Shown here one piece after another: positions 39,655 to 49,412 of a stretch of 64,000 bases of DNA; the stretch's first letter is position 1, and each line of letters opens with the position of its first letter. Location of the stretch: NCBI GenBank assembly GCA_028823415.1, contig JAPKBL010000010.1, positions 1 to 64,000 of the forward strand. Direction: 5' to 3'. This DNA is from Mariniblastus sp. Its GTDB lineage: Bacteria > Planctomycetota > Planctomycetia > Pirellulales > Pirellulaceae. A model generated the notes under the pieces. The model was given only the letters and a program-made list of their open reading frames with translations, ran no database searches and was not told the origin of the DNA. A program made the translations under genes and the position numbers.

Positions 39655-40324
39655 AGTCAACTTCAAGTTTGGAATAGTAGATGAGAAAAATGCGGACCCA
39701 GTTCCCCTGCAATCGAACTGCGCGCAGGAACAAGGGTTGCAGATAAATAGGTCGCTGAAGGTAGGCTGTCAAAGATATGCGTAAATAAATGTTGCCCATT
39801 ACTTCGCGACTACGCTATTGAATGCGATTAAGCTGCATTCACGTCGAATATGCCGAATATACAGTCTTCCCCATTTCGCAAATTCCATCCGAATTATCCC
39901 TACGGGGGACTCTTCCAAACTAGTTGAAACAATGACGCTGAAATACAAGCTCATTCCGAGCGGCGGTCAAATAATTATCCGAAAACGGTCGCTTCTACAT
40001 GCAAACCTGGCGTTCTAGCGAGATTTTTCGATCGGTGGCCTTATCAAGCGCGATGGCAGCCGCCGGAAACGCCTTCGCAAAGAACGGTAACCGAAACGCA
40101 CCTTATGCCTTGGTTCAAACGATAATTTCAATTCGGGATCTCTAAGGCAGATCCCTGTTTAAAAAAAAACGCCAATTGTTTTGCGATCTTTCAATGCGAT
40201 AAGGCTCCGATTGGGTGCGAATTTCAAAATTACTGATTAAACTAGATTCCGCATGGTTCCATAAAACGAATTGCTTGCCGATACCCACGGAACGCTGTGT
40301 GCAACTTACGACGGCAACGAAACA
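39655..40324. other. Divergent intergenic region, no gene seen
   Basis: About 670 bp between the AAA+ gene and the second MoxR operon. Two short frames (39578-39799 minus, 39818-40018 plus) have no family features and overlap nothing conserved. An A-run is at 40161-40169. Presumably regulatory for both sides. Confidence 0.4.
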
Positions 40325-41380
40325 ATGAGATCGATTTTACTTATGACTGGACAAGACGCTGCGAAACCGGTTGATTTAGCAAGAGATATTGCCGAGGAAC
40401 CCAATCAGGAAATCAAAGAGGTCATCGAATTCATTGACAAAATACGCACCCGCGTCGCAACGGTGGTCGTGGGTCAGGATATCGTGGTCGAACGGTTACT
40501 GATAGCTTTATTTACCGGCGGACATCTGCTTCTTCAAGGCGTTCCTGGGCTCGCCAAAACTTTGTTAGTTTCTGTCTTATCGAAAACGATCGACCTCGAG
40601 TTCGCCCGAGTCCAGTTTACGATTGACCTGCTACCGTCGGACATTCTCGGTTCCGAGGTACTCGACCAAAAAACCAATGAGTTCCGCGTCCACAAGGGCC
40701 CGGTTTTCACAAACCTACTCTTGGCGGATGAAATCAATCGCGCCGCTCCTAAAGTTCAAGGTGCGCTCTTAGAAGCGATGCAGGAACGCAAAGTTACGAT
40801 TGGCGGCGAGAATTTTTCACTTCCCGCACCGTTCTTGGTAATTGCCACTCAAAATCCAGTCGAGCAAGCTGGAACCTTTGAATTGCCTGAAGCCCAACTC
40901 GATCGATTCATGATGCTCCACCGTTTGGTTTATCCCACTCCCGAAGAGGAGAAAGAAATTTTGCGACGCAACGCTCAGCTTGGCATTCGCGTCGAAGGCA
41001 AAGGGGCCGTCGCAGAAACCGAATTTGACATCCTCAGCAATGAACCCGCTGGGTCGGGCGAAAACCTAGTCGCCGCGATGCAAGCTGTTCAGCAGGTATA
41101 CGTGAGTGAAGCATTTATTGAGCATATCGTTGAGATAGTTAACCGAACTCGCAACCATCCGCTTCTCGAACTTGGATGCAGTCCACGCGCGGGGATCTCA
41201 CTAATTAAAGCCTCTCGAGCTCGAGCTCTGATTCGCGGACGACACTATGTCGTTCCAGACGATCTTTATGCACTTGCCGAAGATGTCATACTTCACCGGA
41301 TTCGACTCAATTACGAAGCGTTAGCCGATGGGCATACCGGTGCCTCCGTTCTTCAGGGCATTTTGCGAGAGTTCGATTAA
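40325..41380 (+). CDS. MoxR-family AAA+ ATPase (second copy)
   Basis: About 351 residues from ATG 40325; TTG 40271 and ATG 40343 are other possible starts. Walker A GVPGLAKT, Walker B LADEINRAAPKVQGALLEAMQE and sensor 1 ATQNPVEQAGTFELPEAQLDRF are MoxR-type. It opens a five-gene operon with one-base or few-base overlaps. Its sequence differs clearly from the first copy near 17.4 kb, so the two loci are not a recent duplication. Confidence 0.95.
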   Translation: MRSILLMTGQDAAKPVDLARDIAEEPNQEIKEVIEFIDKIRTRVATVVVGQDIVVERLLIALFTGGHLLLQGVPGLAKTLLVSVLSKTIDLEFARVQFTIDLLPSDILGSEVLDQKTNEFRVHKGPVFTNLLLADEINRAAPKVQGALLEAMQERKVTIGGENFSLPAPFLVIATQNPVEQAGTFELPEAQLDRFMMLHRLVYPTPEEEKEILRRNAQLGIRVEGKGAVAETEFDILSNEPAGSGENLVAAMQAVQQVYVSEAFIEHIVEIVNRTRNHPLLELGCSPRAGISLIKASRARALIRGRHYVVPDDLYALAEDVILHRIRLNYEALADGHTGASVLQGILREFD

Positions 41381-42240
41381 TGCATGGGAACTTAGATTAC
41401 GTCGATCCGATGGATTGGCGTCAATTTTTAATTGTAGTTAATAAACTGGCTGACAATTTTAATTACGGCACCGACAAATCGCCATTTCTCGGTTCTGGCG
41501 TTGAGTACGTCCAATCGCGTCAGTATCAATACGGTGATCCGGTACGCTCCATTGACTGGCGCGTGACGGCGCGAACTGGCAAGGTCTTTGTGAAAGAATT
41601 CGAGTCCCCCAAACAAATGCCTTGTTATCTAATGATTGATACGTCGGCGTCGATGCTGGTGAGTAACCAACTCCGAAATAAATATGCCACAGCGCTCCAT
41701 ATTGCCGGCGGACTCGCCTTTGCCTGCCTTGAGCGCGTGAGCCCCGTGGGAATTCAAACCACGGGAAGCGACGACTATCAAGTTGAACCGAGTTTATCGA
41801 AAGATCAAATACTGCAGTGGTTACACCACTTGAGACGGTACACGATGAATCAACAGTCCATCCTGGGCACGAGATTAAGCCAACTCTGCGGTCGTCTAAA
41901 AAATCGAACCTTGATTATCGTCATTAGTGATATGCACGAACCAGCCGCACTCAATTCCCTGAAAATTGCCGCACAGTTACACGACATTGCTGTGATTCAA
42001 TTACGAGATCCGGGAGAACGTGAGATGGGTGGGACTGGTTTCTTTCGCGCCAGGGAACCGGAGACCGGTCGGGAATTCGTCACCCATGGAAATCGTGAAT
42101 GGGCCGATCCGTCCATTCTTAACCAAGAGCTAAAACGACGGCAAATCGATCATCTCCTAATCGATATCGACGAACCTTTTGCGCATAAGATTCGCTGGTT
42201 CTTCCAATCGAGGGGATCACTCGGAAACGGAGCGCGATGA
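41380..42240 (+). CDS. DUF58 domain protein (second copy)
   Basis: A 286-residue protein with the DUF58 core (SGVEYVQSRQYQYGDPVRSIDWRVTART) and a vWA-like MIDAS DTSASM. TAATG couples it to MoxR and ATGA to the next gene. It is shorter than the copy near 18.5 kb and lacks that copy's basic N-terminus. Confidence 0.94.
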   Translation: MHGNLDYVDPMDWRQFLIVVNKLADNFNYGTDKSPFLGSGVEYVQSRQYQYGDPVRSIDWRVTARTGKVFVKEFESPKQMPCYLMIDTSASMLVSNQLRNKYATALHIAGGLAFACLERVSPVGIQTTGSDDYQVEPSLSKDQILQWLHHLRRYTMNQQSILGTRLSQLCGRLKNRTLIIVISDMHEPAALNSLKIAAQLHDIAVIQLRDPGEREMGGTGFFRAREPETGREFVTHGNREWADPSILNQELKRRQIDHLLIDIDEPFAHKIRWFFQSRGSLGNGAR

Positions 42241-43136
42241 TGATTCGAATCCCATTTATTTTTTTCCTACTTTTGATTCTTTACCCTGTCGGTTTCCCAC
42301 CCGCAGTCGCCATTGCAGGGGGAGTGAACTCTGCCACTGCATCGATAGCCCTCTCTGGCAATCCGCAAGAATCAGAACCCCATCTGCAGGAGAACACCGA
42401 TTTATCCACCACCGTCGGTTTTCCTCTCAGGCTTTTACAAACCAAAATCGTTGGCTCCCGATTGATCGCCAAGCCTTATACAGATCGCAAGGTACCGGTC
42501 ATGGTTCGAATTATTGAGACGTTCCCCCATGGCAGCGACTTCCGTTACGATATTGAATTCAGGGGATTCGAACCCGGTCGATTTAATATCATCGATCATT
42601 TAAAACGAAACGATGACTCCGAGCTAGTTTCGGATCCTTTGTGGGTCAACGTAGAACCCATTCTGGCAGCAGAAAAAGTCCGCCCCATTCCGCTCCCCCA
42701 AACCGAATCCAAATTTCGCAGTTACTATGTTCCGATTCTGTTTGTCAGTGGAATTATCTGGATGGCGGGTCTGCTCGCAATTCTATTTTATGGCCGGGGC
42801 ACACTGAAAAAAGCATCGGTCATCACAAAAGTAACGACGCCGGCTGAAAAGATGCGGCCGCTTGTCGACGCAGCCATCGCCGGCAAATTGACAGCCGCCC
42901 AGCAGGCGGAACTGGAACGTATTCTCTCCGAGTTCTGGAGCGCCAAGCTCAACCTCGGGCATCTTCCAGCAGATCAACTCAGGACAACCCTTCGTGAACA
43001 CCCCGAAGCGACCCAAATGCTAGAACAGCTTGACTTCTGGCTGCACCGACCTGCAGGCGAGGCCGCCCAACCAGTGGATGTCAATGCATTACTGAAACCA
43101 TACCAGGACCAATCAAAAACCACCGCTTCGGAATGA
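42237..43136 (+). CDS. DUF4381-like membrane protein of Bat operon
   Basis: A 299-residue protein: signal peptide, an extracytoplasmic beta domain (about 70-150), a membrane helix (about 166-187: SYYVPILFVSGIIWMAGLL) and a cytoplasmic helical end (QQAELERILSEFWSAKLNL). DUF4381 proteins lie between DUF58 and BatA in many operons and have this arrangement. It overlaps the DUF58 gene by four bases. The role is probably structural in the MoxR/Bat complex. Confidence 0.65.
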   Translation: MMIRIPFIFFLLLILYPVGFPPAVAIAGGVNSATASIALSGNPQESEPHLQENTDLSTTVGFPLRLLQTKIVGSRLIAKPYTDRKVPVMVRIIETFPHGSDFRYDIEFRGFEPGRFNIIDHLKRNDDSELVSDPLWVNVEPILAAEKVRPIPLPQTESKFRSYYVPILFVSGIIWMAGLLAILFYGRGTLKKASVITKVTTPAEKMRPLVDAAIAGKLTAAQQAELERILSEFWSAKLNLGHLPADQLRTTLREHPEATQMLEQLDFWLHRPAGEAAQPVDVNALLKPYQDQSKTTASE

Positions 43137-43176
43137 AGTTCCGAAAACGAGATTCCGTAAAAGGCTGCCGATAGAC

Positions 43177-44178
43177 GTGCTATCCCTGATCCAAAATTTG
43201 AATATTGAATTGATTCCGAACTTGCTTGCCGAGTCGATTCTTCCGAACATTTCGTGGCTGCCCAACAGCTTTAATCGGCCGTGGGTTCTTTGGTTATTGG
43301 TCGTTCCGGTCATCGCAATCTACTGGATTTGGAACCGCCGGTCTCGCGGCGTTCCGATTCCGATTGACCACAGCGGACACGGATCAGGAATCGTCCCGCG
43401 AATCATGATTAGCCTCGCCGAATCGACACCAGTCTTGATCGGGATGATCGTGATTTGGATACTCGCCGGTCCGGTGATATTGGGGAAACCGACGCAGAAG
43501 CGTTCGGTTACCAACATTCAATTTTGTGTCGATATTTCGGGAAGCATGACCGCTCCTTTTGGTTCGGGTTCGCGCTACGATGCTTCGATGGAGGCCATAA
43601 ATTCATTCCTTGACTTTCGCGAAGGTGATGCGTTCGGCCTGTCTTTCTTTGGCAACGCGGTTCTTCATTGGTGCCCGCTCACAACCGACACCTCGGCAAT
43701 TCGATGTTCACCGCCGTTCATGCGACCGGAGATTGCCCCGCCCTGGTTTGGTGGAACCTCCATCGGCAAGGCGCTCTTATCGTGCCGTCAACTCCTGATG
43801 GAGCAAGCCGATGGCGATCGAATGATTATTCTCGTTTCCGACGGCGCCAGCAGCGACTTGTCGGGAGGAAATGATGCGGAGATCGCCAAACGATGTGCCG
43901 AACAAGGAATTAAAGTATTCGCCATTCACGTTGCCGATTTCGACGCTCCGGCGGAGATCGTGAACATTACTTCATTGACCGGCGGTGAGGTTTTTAACCC
44001 AGGCGATCCCGAATCCCTAGCCGACGTATTCCGTCAAATTGACGACATGCAAAAATCTGAAATCGAGCAGACGATTGCAGAGCAGTTAGACCACTTTATC
44101 CCTTATGCGTTTCTCGGGTTACTGCTCCTGAGCGTCAGCCTTCTTTCGGCTTTCGGACTGAGGTACACGCCATGGTAG
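43177..44178 (+). CDS. batA: BatA vWA protein
   Basis: A 333-residue vWA protein with a GTG start at 43177. Membrane segments at about 35-50 and 85-104, then a vWA domain with MIDAS CVDISGSM, the Thr of WFGGTS and the Asp of ILVSDGAS, and a C-terminal helix (about 310-330). It overlaps batB by seven bases. This is the classic BatA form, shorter than the vWA proteins of the first locus. Confidence 0.88.
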   Translation: MLSLIQNLNIELIPNLLAESILPNISWLPNSFNRPWVLWLLVVPVIAIYWIWNRRSRGVPIPIDHSGHGSGIVPRIMISLAESTPVLIGMIVIWILAGPVILGKPTQKRSVTNIQFCVDISGSMTAPFGSGSRYDASMEAINSFLDFREGDAFGLSFFGNAVLHWCPLTTDTSAIRCSPPFMRPEIAPPWFGGTSIGKALLSCRQLLMEQADGDRMIILVSDGASSDLSGGNDAEIAKRCAEQGIKVFAIHVADFDAPAEIVNITSLTGGEVFNPGDPESLADVFRQIDDMQKSEIEQTIAEQLDHFIPYAFLGLLLLSVSLLSAFGLRYTPW

Positions 44179-45143
44179 ATCTGAAGTTCATTCCTGAATT
44201 CGCAGCCGCCGGAGTTTTCATTCTGTCCGCCGGGGCCGAGGCGATTCACATGATCCGCATTCGACGGCTTGCCTCTTTAGCATTCGGCCCAAAATCGAGC
44301 CCTGCATTTTGGGTCAAGGCCGCTGCACCTTTGAAGATTATTTCCTACAGCCTGATTTGCTGGGGCCTGGTTTCACTGCTGCTTGCTAAACCAAAAACTC
44401 ACAACTCCACCGAAATTGATGCCGCCAAACAACGACATGTGATTTTGCTGCTGGACGTTTCTCCGAGCATGAGATTGGTCGATGCCGGGCCACTGGGCAA
44501 GCTCAGTCGCACCCAGCGTGGTGCCGAAATTGTCGAGTCACTGTTCGATCGTGTGCCCATCCGGCAATATAAATTAAGCGTCATCGCGTTTTACAATGAG
44601 GCGATGCCCGTCGTCATTGACACCGACGACCTGGAGGTTGTTAAAAACACGCTTTCGGACCTGCCTATGCATTTTGCGTTCAAAGGAAAAGATACCAATC
44701 TTTTTAAAGGGCTCCAACAAGCAGCGGAAATCGCCGCGCCATGGAACCCAGAGAGTGCAATCTTAATGGTGGTTACCGACGGTGACACGGTTCCCGCCAC
44801 GGGTATGCCACCAATGCCTAAATCCATTAGCAATGTGCTGCTGGTAGGCGTTGGCGATCCGATCACCGGGAAATTCATTGCCGGAAAAAATTCCCGTCAA
44901 GATATTTCGACGCTTCGACAAGTTGCCACGCGGCTCAATGGAGAATTCCACAATGGCAACGTCCAGCATATTTCATCAACCATGATTTCTAATTTAACCC
45001 AGAAAACTCAACAAAATCGCTGGCAGGATCTGACGCGACGGGAATACGCGTTGTTGGCGATTACCCTCGGCGCGCTGGTCCTCTGCCTACTGCCATTTCT
45101 CCTGCATTATTTTGGAACCCGGTGGAGACCGGGCGTTGGTTAA
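44172..45143 (+). CDS. batB: BatB vWA protein
   Basis: A 323-residue vWA protein with N-terminal membrane segments (about 8-22 and 54-72), MIDAS LLDVSPSM, and a C-terminal membrane helix (about 296-315). It ends the second MoxR operon. The Bat operons are named for aerotolerance in Bacteroides, but the role in this organism is unknown. Confidence 0.87.
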   Translation: MVDLKFIPEFAAAGVFILSAGAEAIHMIRIRRLASLAFGPKSSPAFWVKAAAPLKIISYSLICWGLVSLLLAKPKTHNSTEIDAAKQRHVILLLDVSPSMRLVDAGPLGKLSRTQRGAEIVESLFDRVPIRQYKLSVIAFYNEAMPVVIDTDDLEVVKNTLSDLPMHFAFKGKDTNLFKGLQQAAEIAAPWNPESAILMVVTDGDTVPATGMPPMPKSISNVLLVGVGDPITGKFIAGKNSRQDISTLRQVATRLNGEFHNGNVQHISSTMISNLTQKTQQNRWQDLTRREYALLAITLGALVLCLLPFLLHYFGTRWRPGVG

Positions 45144-45226
45144 TGCCGATGGTGAAGGTTCCGGTGCGAGACACCGCGGCGAGACCTGCGTGAATAATCA
45201 GCCCGCTCCCGCCTAGCGAATTCTGG

Positions 45227-45250
45227 TCGGCCGAGAAACCTAGCGGCCGA
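45227..45250. terminator. Stem-loop between convergent genes, weak terminator
   Basis: TCGGCCG (45227-45233) and CGGCCGA (45244-45250) with a ten-base loop, between batB and cmk. No clear T-run, so termination is uncertain. Confidence 0.3.
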
Positions 45251-45254
45251 TAAT

Positions 45255-45938
45255 CTACTGACCGTTTACCGTCGAAGACTCTCTTTTGTTTTCGATTCTC
45301 TGACGGACAATGCCCTCCAATGCTGCCACCACCTGGACAAGCGAGAGATCGTCGGTAGGGACTTCAATCGCATCTTTGGCTTTCATTAACCGGCCGACCT
45401 TCCGGGTACTGTCCTGTTGATCACGGAGTTTCTGATCTCGAATTACTACTTCGAGCTCGACCGGCTGGCCAGACAAACTCAATTGCGCAACCCGCCGCTG
45501 GGCACGCGCCTTGGGAGAGGCCGTCAAAAATATTTTGCAGAACGAATCAGGAAAAGCGACGGTTCCCTGATCCCTTCCTTCGCAAACAAAATCACCTTGA
45601 GAAGCAATCCTGCGCTGGAGATCAACCAAATACGAACGAACCGAAGGCGCTTTAGCAACACAGGCAACGCTCCGGGTCACATTCGGTTCCCGAATGGCTG
45701 TGGTTGAGTTGTTTCCATTGATCAAAACTTCTTCCCCATCAAAAACTATCTCAATCTCAGTAGCAATTTTCTGAAGCGCCGTCTCGTCGAGCAAATCAAT
45801 CTCCTGCTCGATGGCCACGAGTGTTACCGAACGGTACATCGCACCGGTGTCGAGGAATTGAAAACCAAGCCTGTCAGCAAGCAAACGTGTGACTGAACTT
45901 TTACCAGCGCCTGCCGGACCGTCTATTGCAACTATCAT
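45255..45938 (-). CDS. cmk: Cytidylate kinase
   Basis: About 227 residues; converts CMP/dCMP to the diphosphates. P-loop GPAGAGKSS is at the N-terminus, with GAMYRSVTLVAI and the CEGRDQGTVAFPDS region typical of Cmk. ATG at 45938 overlaps the upstream stop as ATGA and gives the canonical MIVAIDGPAG start; ATG 45947 would add three residues. The chain carries no fusion. It is coupled to a large GH38-like gene, an unusual partner. Confidence 0.95.
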   Translation of the reverse strand: MIVAIDGPAGAGKSSVTRLLADRLGFQFLDTGAMYRSVTLVAIEQEIDLLDETALQKIATEIEIVFDGEEVLINGNNSTTAIREPNVTRSVACVAKAPSVRSYLVDLQRRIASQGDFVCEGRDQGTVAFPDSFCKIFLTASPKARAQRRVAQLSLSGQPVELEVVIRDQKLRDQQDSTRKVGRLMKAKDAIEVPTDDLSLVQVVAALEGIVRQRIENKRESSTVNGQ

Positions 45939-48877
45939 TTTTTCCATTGAATTAAGACTTCAAAATAGTCATTACGCCCGAACTCGACTGTGAAACTGGA
46001 TTCGCTGCCTTCGGCAAGTCCTAAACTCTGAACTGTCTCACCCGAAAACTTAACCCGCTCAGCAGCGCCGATTGGGCGAGGGCAACGCACCGTCAATGTC
46101 CCGGCGCGACCCTCGGTTTCTCGTAGACGCAATTTCACGCCAATCCATTGTCCGGCAGACTGCCCTTCCTCCAATTTTGCAAAAATCGGACTCCACCAAG
46201 TCGCGATAACATTTCGACGGTTAAAGTGAAATAACCAACTCGACTCGACCGGAGAAGGTGTGGCACCCAGGTTTGAATTCAATATACAAGGAGGCGTCAT
46301 TCTAGAAATCGCAGCCGATAGAGGGAAATCAAGATTTACCCCAAGTCCGAACTTAAACTCATTCTGGCGTTCTTTCCCGGCTAACAACACGGAATCCACA
46401 AATCGTCGTGACGCTCGTCGATGGTAAGGCAAGCCGCCGGTAAGCATCGTTAACCGACCCTCGTCTTGTACCACTTCGATATATTGGGTCGCGTGGAACC
46501 AATCGGTGTAAATATCCTGGCGAGTCTCACCCGCATTGGCAACCAAACGAGAAGCCTCGCTCTTCCACGCCAACCGTGAGCACGCGTAGTTGTTGATCGA
46601 CTTTGAAAAATCAGAACTCGGGGTAATAACCCCCTCGACTTCGACGACTCGTTGGCCACGAGAAACCCGCACTCTCTGAAGATAGTCAGCAATTTTACGA
46701 TCGTCATCGAATAACGCACCTCGAGAGGTAAGCGTACCAGCGATCCGAGACTCAATCGTCAAATTGATTTCATCGGCTGACATGCGGGTATAACGCGCTT
46801 TGGCACCACCATGAACCGCCGACGCGACTCCAGGTATCCTCACGGCCAATTGTTGGCTAATGAGGTTCACTCGATTTTTGTACAATTGAATCGACCGAAT
46901 ACCACCGGTCTCTTCATCGACTGACAATTCAAAAAATTCATTTCTTAATGTTGTATCCTCGCCGATGAGCGGGTCGCCACGGAGATGGTCTTTCGTAGAA
47001 ACCGACGAAGCGTCCAAACCGACACTCCCCATCGATGGCAACTCAACTACCCAATGTGCCCCCGATTCCGAGCTATCGCAAACGTAAACCGGAGGCGACT
47101 TTTTAAGTGTACCGATTTTGGAACCCTTTGAATGAACTTCCACCATTCGCCGGTACCCTAGCGTGTTCAGGACTAAGAGTGGGGCTCCGTTTGAAATATC
47201 TCCTTTTGAACCCTGCAAATGAAATTTCAACTCGTTGTCTAACCGTATTAGATCGGCATCAATAGAATTTTCGGGTTCCTCCAGGTTGGGAATTTCTTTG
47301 TCGATAGCGGATTCTATTTGCGCCTGCAAAGCATCTACCCGCAACTCGATATCTTGAGCAACCGAGCCGACCAGTTCACACGTTTGGCAGGCATGAACCA
47401 ACATCGACCGTAGCGCTACAACAGCCGCATAGCGTCGCCAATAAGTCGTAAAGGCTGAAATCGGTTGACAGGAATCGCCTTCGAGTGACTGTTTAAAATA
47501 AGGCGGCTTGTATTCTTCCGACGTAAACGTGTCCCCGTACCCGGGGTCGTAAACCGATTCAAAATAGTCGTCGAGCGTAACGAATTGACCGAACAACGGA
47601 CCGTATTTCGAAATCCGCACAAGATCCTGAAAGGATTCACAACAGCGATCAGGCCAGTGCACAAAAACGGCCGCCGCCACATGCGCCGAATCGATCTGCT
47701 CTCCTAGCTTGACGCCCAGACCGAGAAATGCACCGGCATCCGCTGCGCTTATTGGAACATCACCGATGGCCAAAATTGATTGATCGTCATCTCCGGTCCA
47801 ACGAATGTTACAGCTCGAGCTCAAGGGAAACTTTCCGCCATCCAACGTTGCATGAACGGCGCCTGAAAACCCCAACTGCTCAAGTATCGACGGCATAGCT
47901 GGAGTCAAACCGAAACGCCGCCGCATAAAAACCTTCGGAACCGATTCAAACTGCGACTCAAAAATCGCCCGACCACTCTGGAGGCTATTCAAAATCGACT
48001 CGCTGGCAATTAACGAATCCGGCAATTCATCAGCCAGACCGCCAACGATACTTAACGTGTCGTCTTTTAATCTCGCAATTGTCTTCGCCGCCAACTCAGG
48101 CCGATTCTCACAAATCAATTTCCCCGTACTGCCGGTCAAGAGCAGGTTGATCGGATGATCTACTTCAAGCTGGTTGGTCATCGATCGCCCAAGTGTCGTG
48201 CTCGCGGTCAGCACTACGTCCATTAATTCAGGCTGCACCGGGTAATAACCGTTTCTCTCCTCCAGGAGCAGATCAAAACACCGTCCTAACGCCTCGCGAG
48301 CCTTTTCTGTTTCACCGTCGGTCGCAAGTCGGGCAGCCTCAGCGACCGTTTCTGAAAAATGCACTTCGTCTAGATTACTTGAGTACCGGAGCTGACGCGT
48401 CATCAGCTGAACCTGGAGAAAACCATAACCAAGCGCACAAAAATCTTGTACCAGAATATCATCGAGCCCTTCGGCCAAACGCTTCGCGGCCACATTAGAT
48501 TCCAATGCACATCTCATGATTGCATCGCGTGAATCAAGATCCGACAAAATGACAGCCTGCTTGGCTTCCATATTCCTCAGCAATTCTGAATCCATTGACG
48601 ATTCGGAGATCAAGGGAATCACGGCAAGCAGAACACCGCTGGGCTCAGACTGGGCAGAAGCGACCGGTTCTTCAAACGATTCTTCTTCCATCCCAATATC
48701 TGGGTTGTCCGCCTGATGCCAGTCTGGAGTTTTCCCTGCCGATGCGATCAACGCCGGATGCCAAAGCGCCGTCCAACTCGCCAGAAGATTCGCCGCCTCA
48801 TGTCCACGGTGATGAATAGGAAAGTCTTCCATCGAATGACAGGGAAGTACGATCAGGAGTTTTGAATAGTTTTTCAT
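45935..48877 (-). CDS. GH38-like protein with divergent N-terminus
   Basis: A 980-residue protein. The C-terminal half shows GH38 beta-sandwich features: LLVLNTLGYRR (about 570) and LRNEFFELSVDEETGGIRSIQLYKN (about 645). The N-terminal half should be the mannosidase barrel, but the usual HxDxxW zinc motif is not visible; it begins instead with LIVLPCHSMEDFPIHHRGHEA. So it may be a distant or altered alpha-mannosidase, or a non-catalytic relative. ATG at 48877 is chosen because the protein begins sensibly there. No signal peptide is evident, so it may be cytoplasmic. Its stop overlaps the cmk start. Confidence 0.55.
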   Translation of the reverse strand: MKNYSKLLIVLPCHSMEDFPIHHRGHEAANLLASWTALWHPALIASAGKTPDWHQADNPDIGMEEESFEEPVASAQSEPSGVLLAVIPLISESSMDSELLRNMEAKQAVILSDLDSRDAIMRCALESNVAAKRLAEGLDDILVQDFCALGYGFLQVQLMTRQLRYSSNLDEVHFSETVAEAARLATDGETEKAREALGRCFDLLLEERNGYYPVQPELMDVVLTASTTLGRSMTNQLEVDHPINLLLTGSTGKLICENRPELAAKTIARLKDDTLSIVGGLADELPDSLIASESILNSLQSGRAIFESQFESVPKVFMRRRFGLTPAMPSILEQLGFSGAVHATLDGGKFPLSSSCNIRWTGDDDQSILAIGDVPISAADAGAFLGLGVKLGEQIDSAHVAAAVFVHWPDRCCESFQDLVRISKYGPLFGQFVTLDDYFESVYDPGYGDTFTSEEYKPPYFKQSLEGDSCQPISAFTTYWRRYAAVVALRSMLVHACQTCELVGSVAQDIELRVDALQAQIESAIDKEIPNLEEPENSIDADLIRLDNELKFHLQGSKGDISNGAPLLVLNTLGYRRMVEVHSKGSKIGTLKKSPPVYVCDSSESGAHWVVELPSMGSVGLDASSVSTKDHLRGDPLIGEDTTLRNEFFELSVDEETGGIRSIQLYKNRVNLISQQLAVRIPGVASAVHGGAKARYTRMSADEINLTIESRIAGTLTSRGALFDDDRKIADYLQRVRVSRGQRVVEVEGVITPSSDFSKSINNYACSRLAWKSEASRLVANAGETRQDIYTDWFHATQYIEVVQDEGRLTMLTGGLPYHRRASRRFVDSVLLAGKERQNEFKFGLGVNLDFPLSAAISRMTPPCILNSNLGATPSPVESSWLFHFNRRNVIATWWSPIFAKLEEGQSAGQWIGVKLRLRETEGRAGTLTVRCPRPIGAAERVKFSGETVQSLGLAEGSESSFTVEFGRNDYFEVLIQWKK

Positions 48878-49412
48878 ACAAGCGTATGCGTTAAGTTGAC
48901 CGATTTTGAGGACACTGTTGGCGTTGTCGGACCAAATCTTCGCCCAGAACACGATTTTAGGCTGAATTCAATGTTTTCGGGACAGGGCAGACTGAAATTC
49001 ATTACGAAAATACGCCCAAACGTTGTCGCGAGCGCTGAAAACAGCAAAGCCCGATTAATCGAATTGGTCGGAACGACCGGCAGGTCAGTCGCGGGTCTAA
49101 TGACTCCGCCAACTGAACAACTCGTTTTGACCTGCACTTGATGCCGATAACGCACGAAAAGCCGGTATTTATAACCGAAAATTTGACACATTTTGAAGTC
49201 ATCCGGTAGAGTTAAGCGTGTATCTGCGGACTTTGTGTCCAAAAATACCCTCGACTCCCGCAAAAACCGTACAGTCTTGAAGAATTCGACGCGAAACAAA
49301 CTTAACGAAACAACTTAATTGAACCTATAATGAAGATTGCTCACAGATGACCATTTATTTGGCTCGATTTTCTCTTTATTTAGTAGTTCCCAGAAATTAA
49401 TAGGCAGTAAAG
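48878..49412. promoter_or_regulatory. Divergent intergenic region with candidate pilus-operon promoters
   Basis: A 535-bp gap without a supported gene. Two plus-strand promoter candidates precede the pilM-like gene: TTGACA (49183-49188), 18 bp, TAGAGT (49207-49212); and TTAACG (49302-49307), 18 bp, TATAAT (49326-49331). The first has a perfect -35, the second a perfect -10. Confidence 0.4.
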
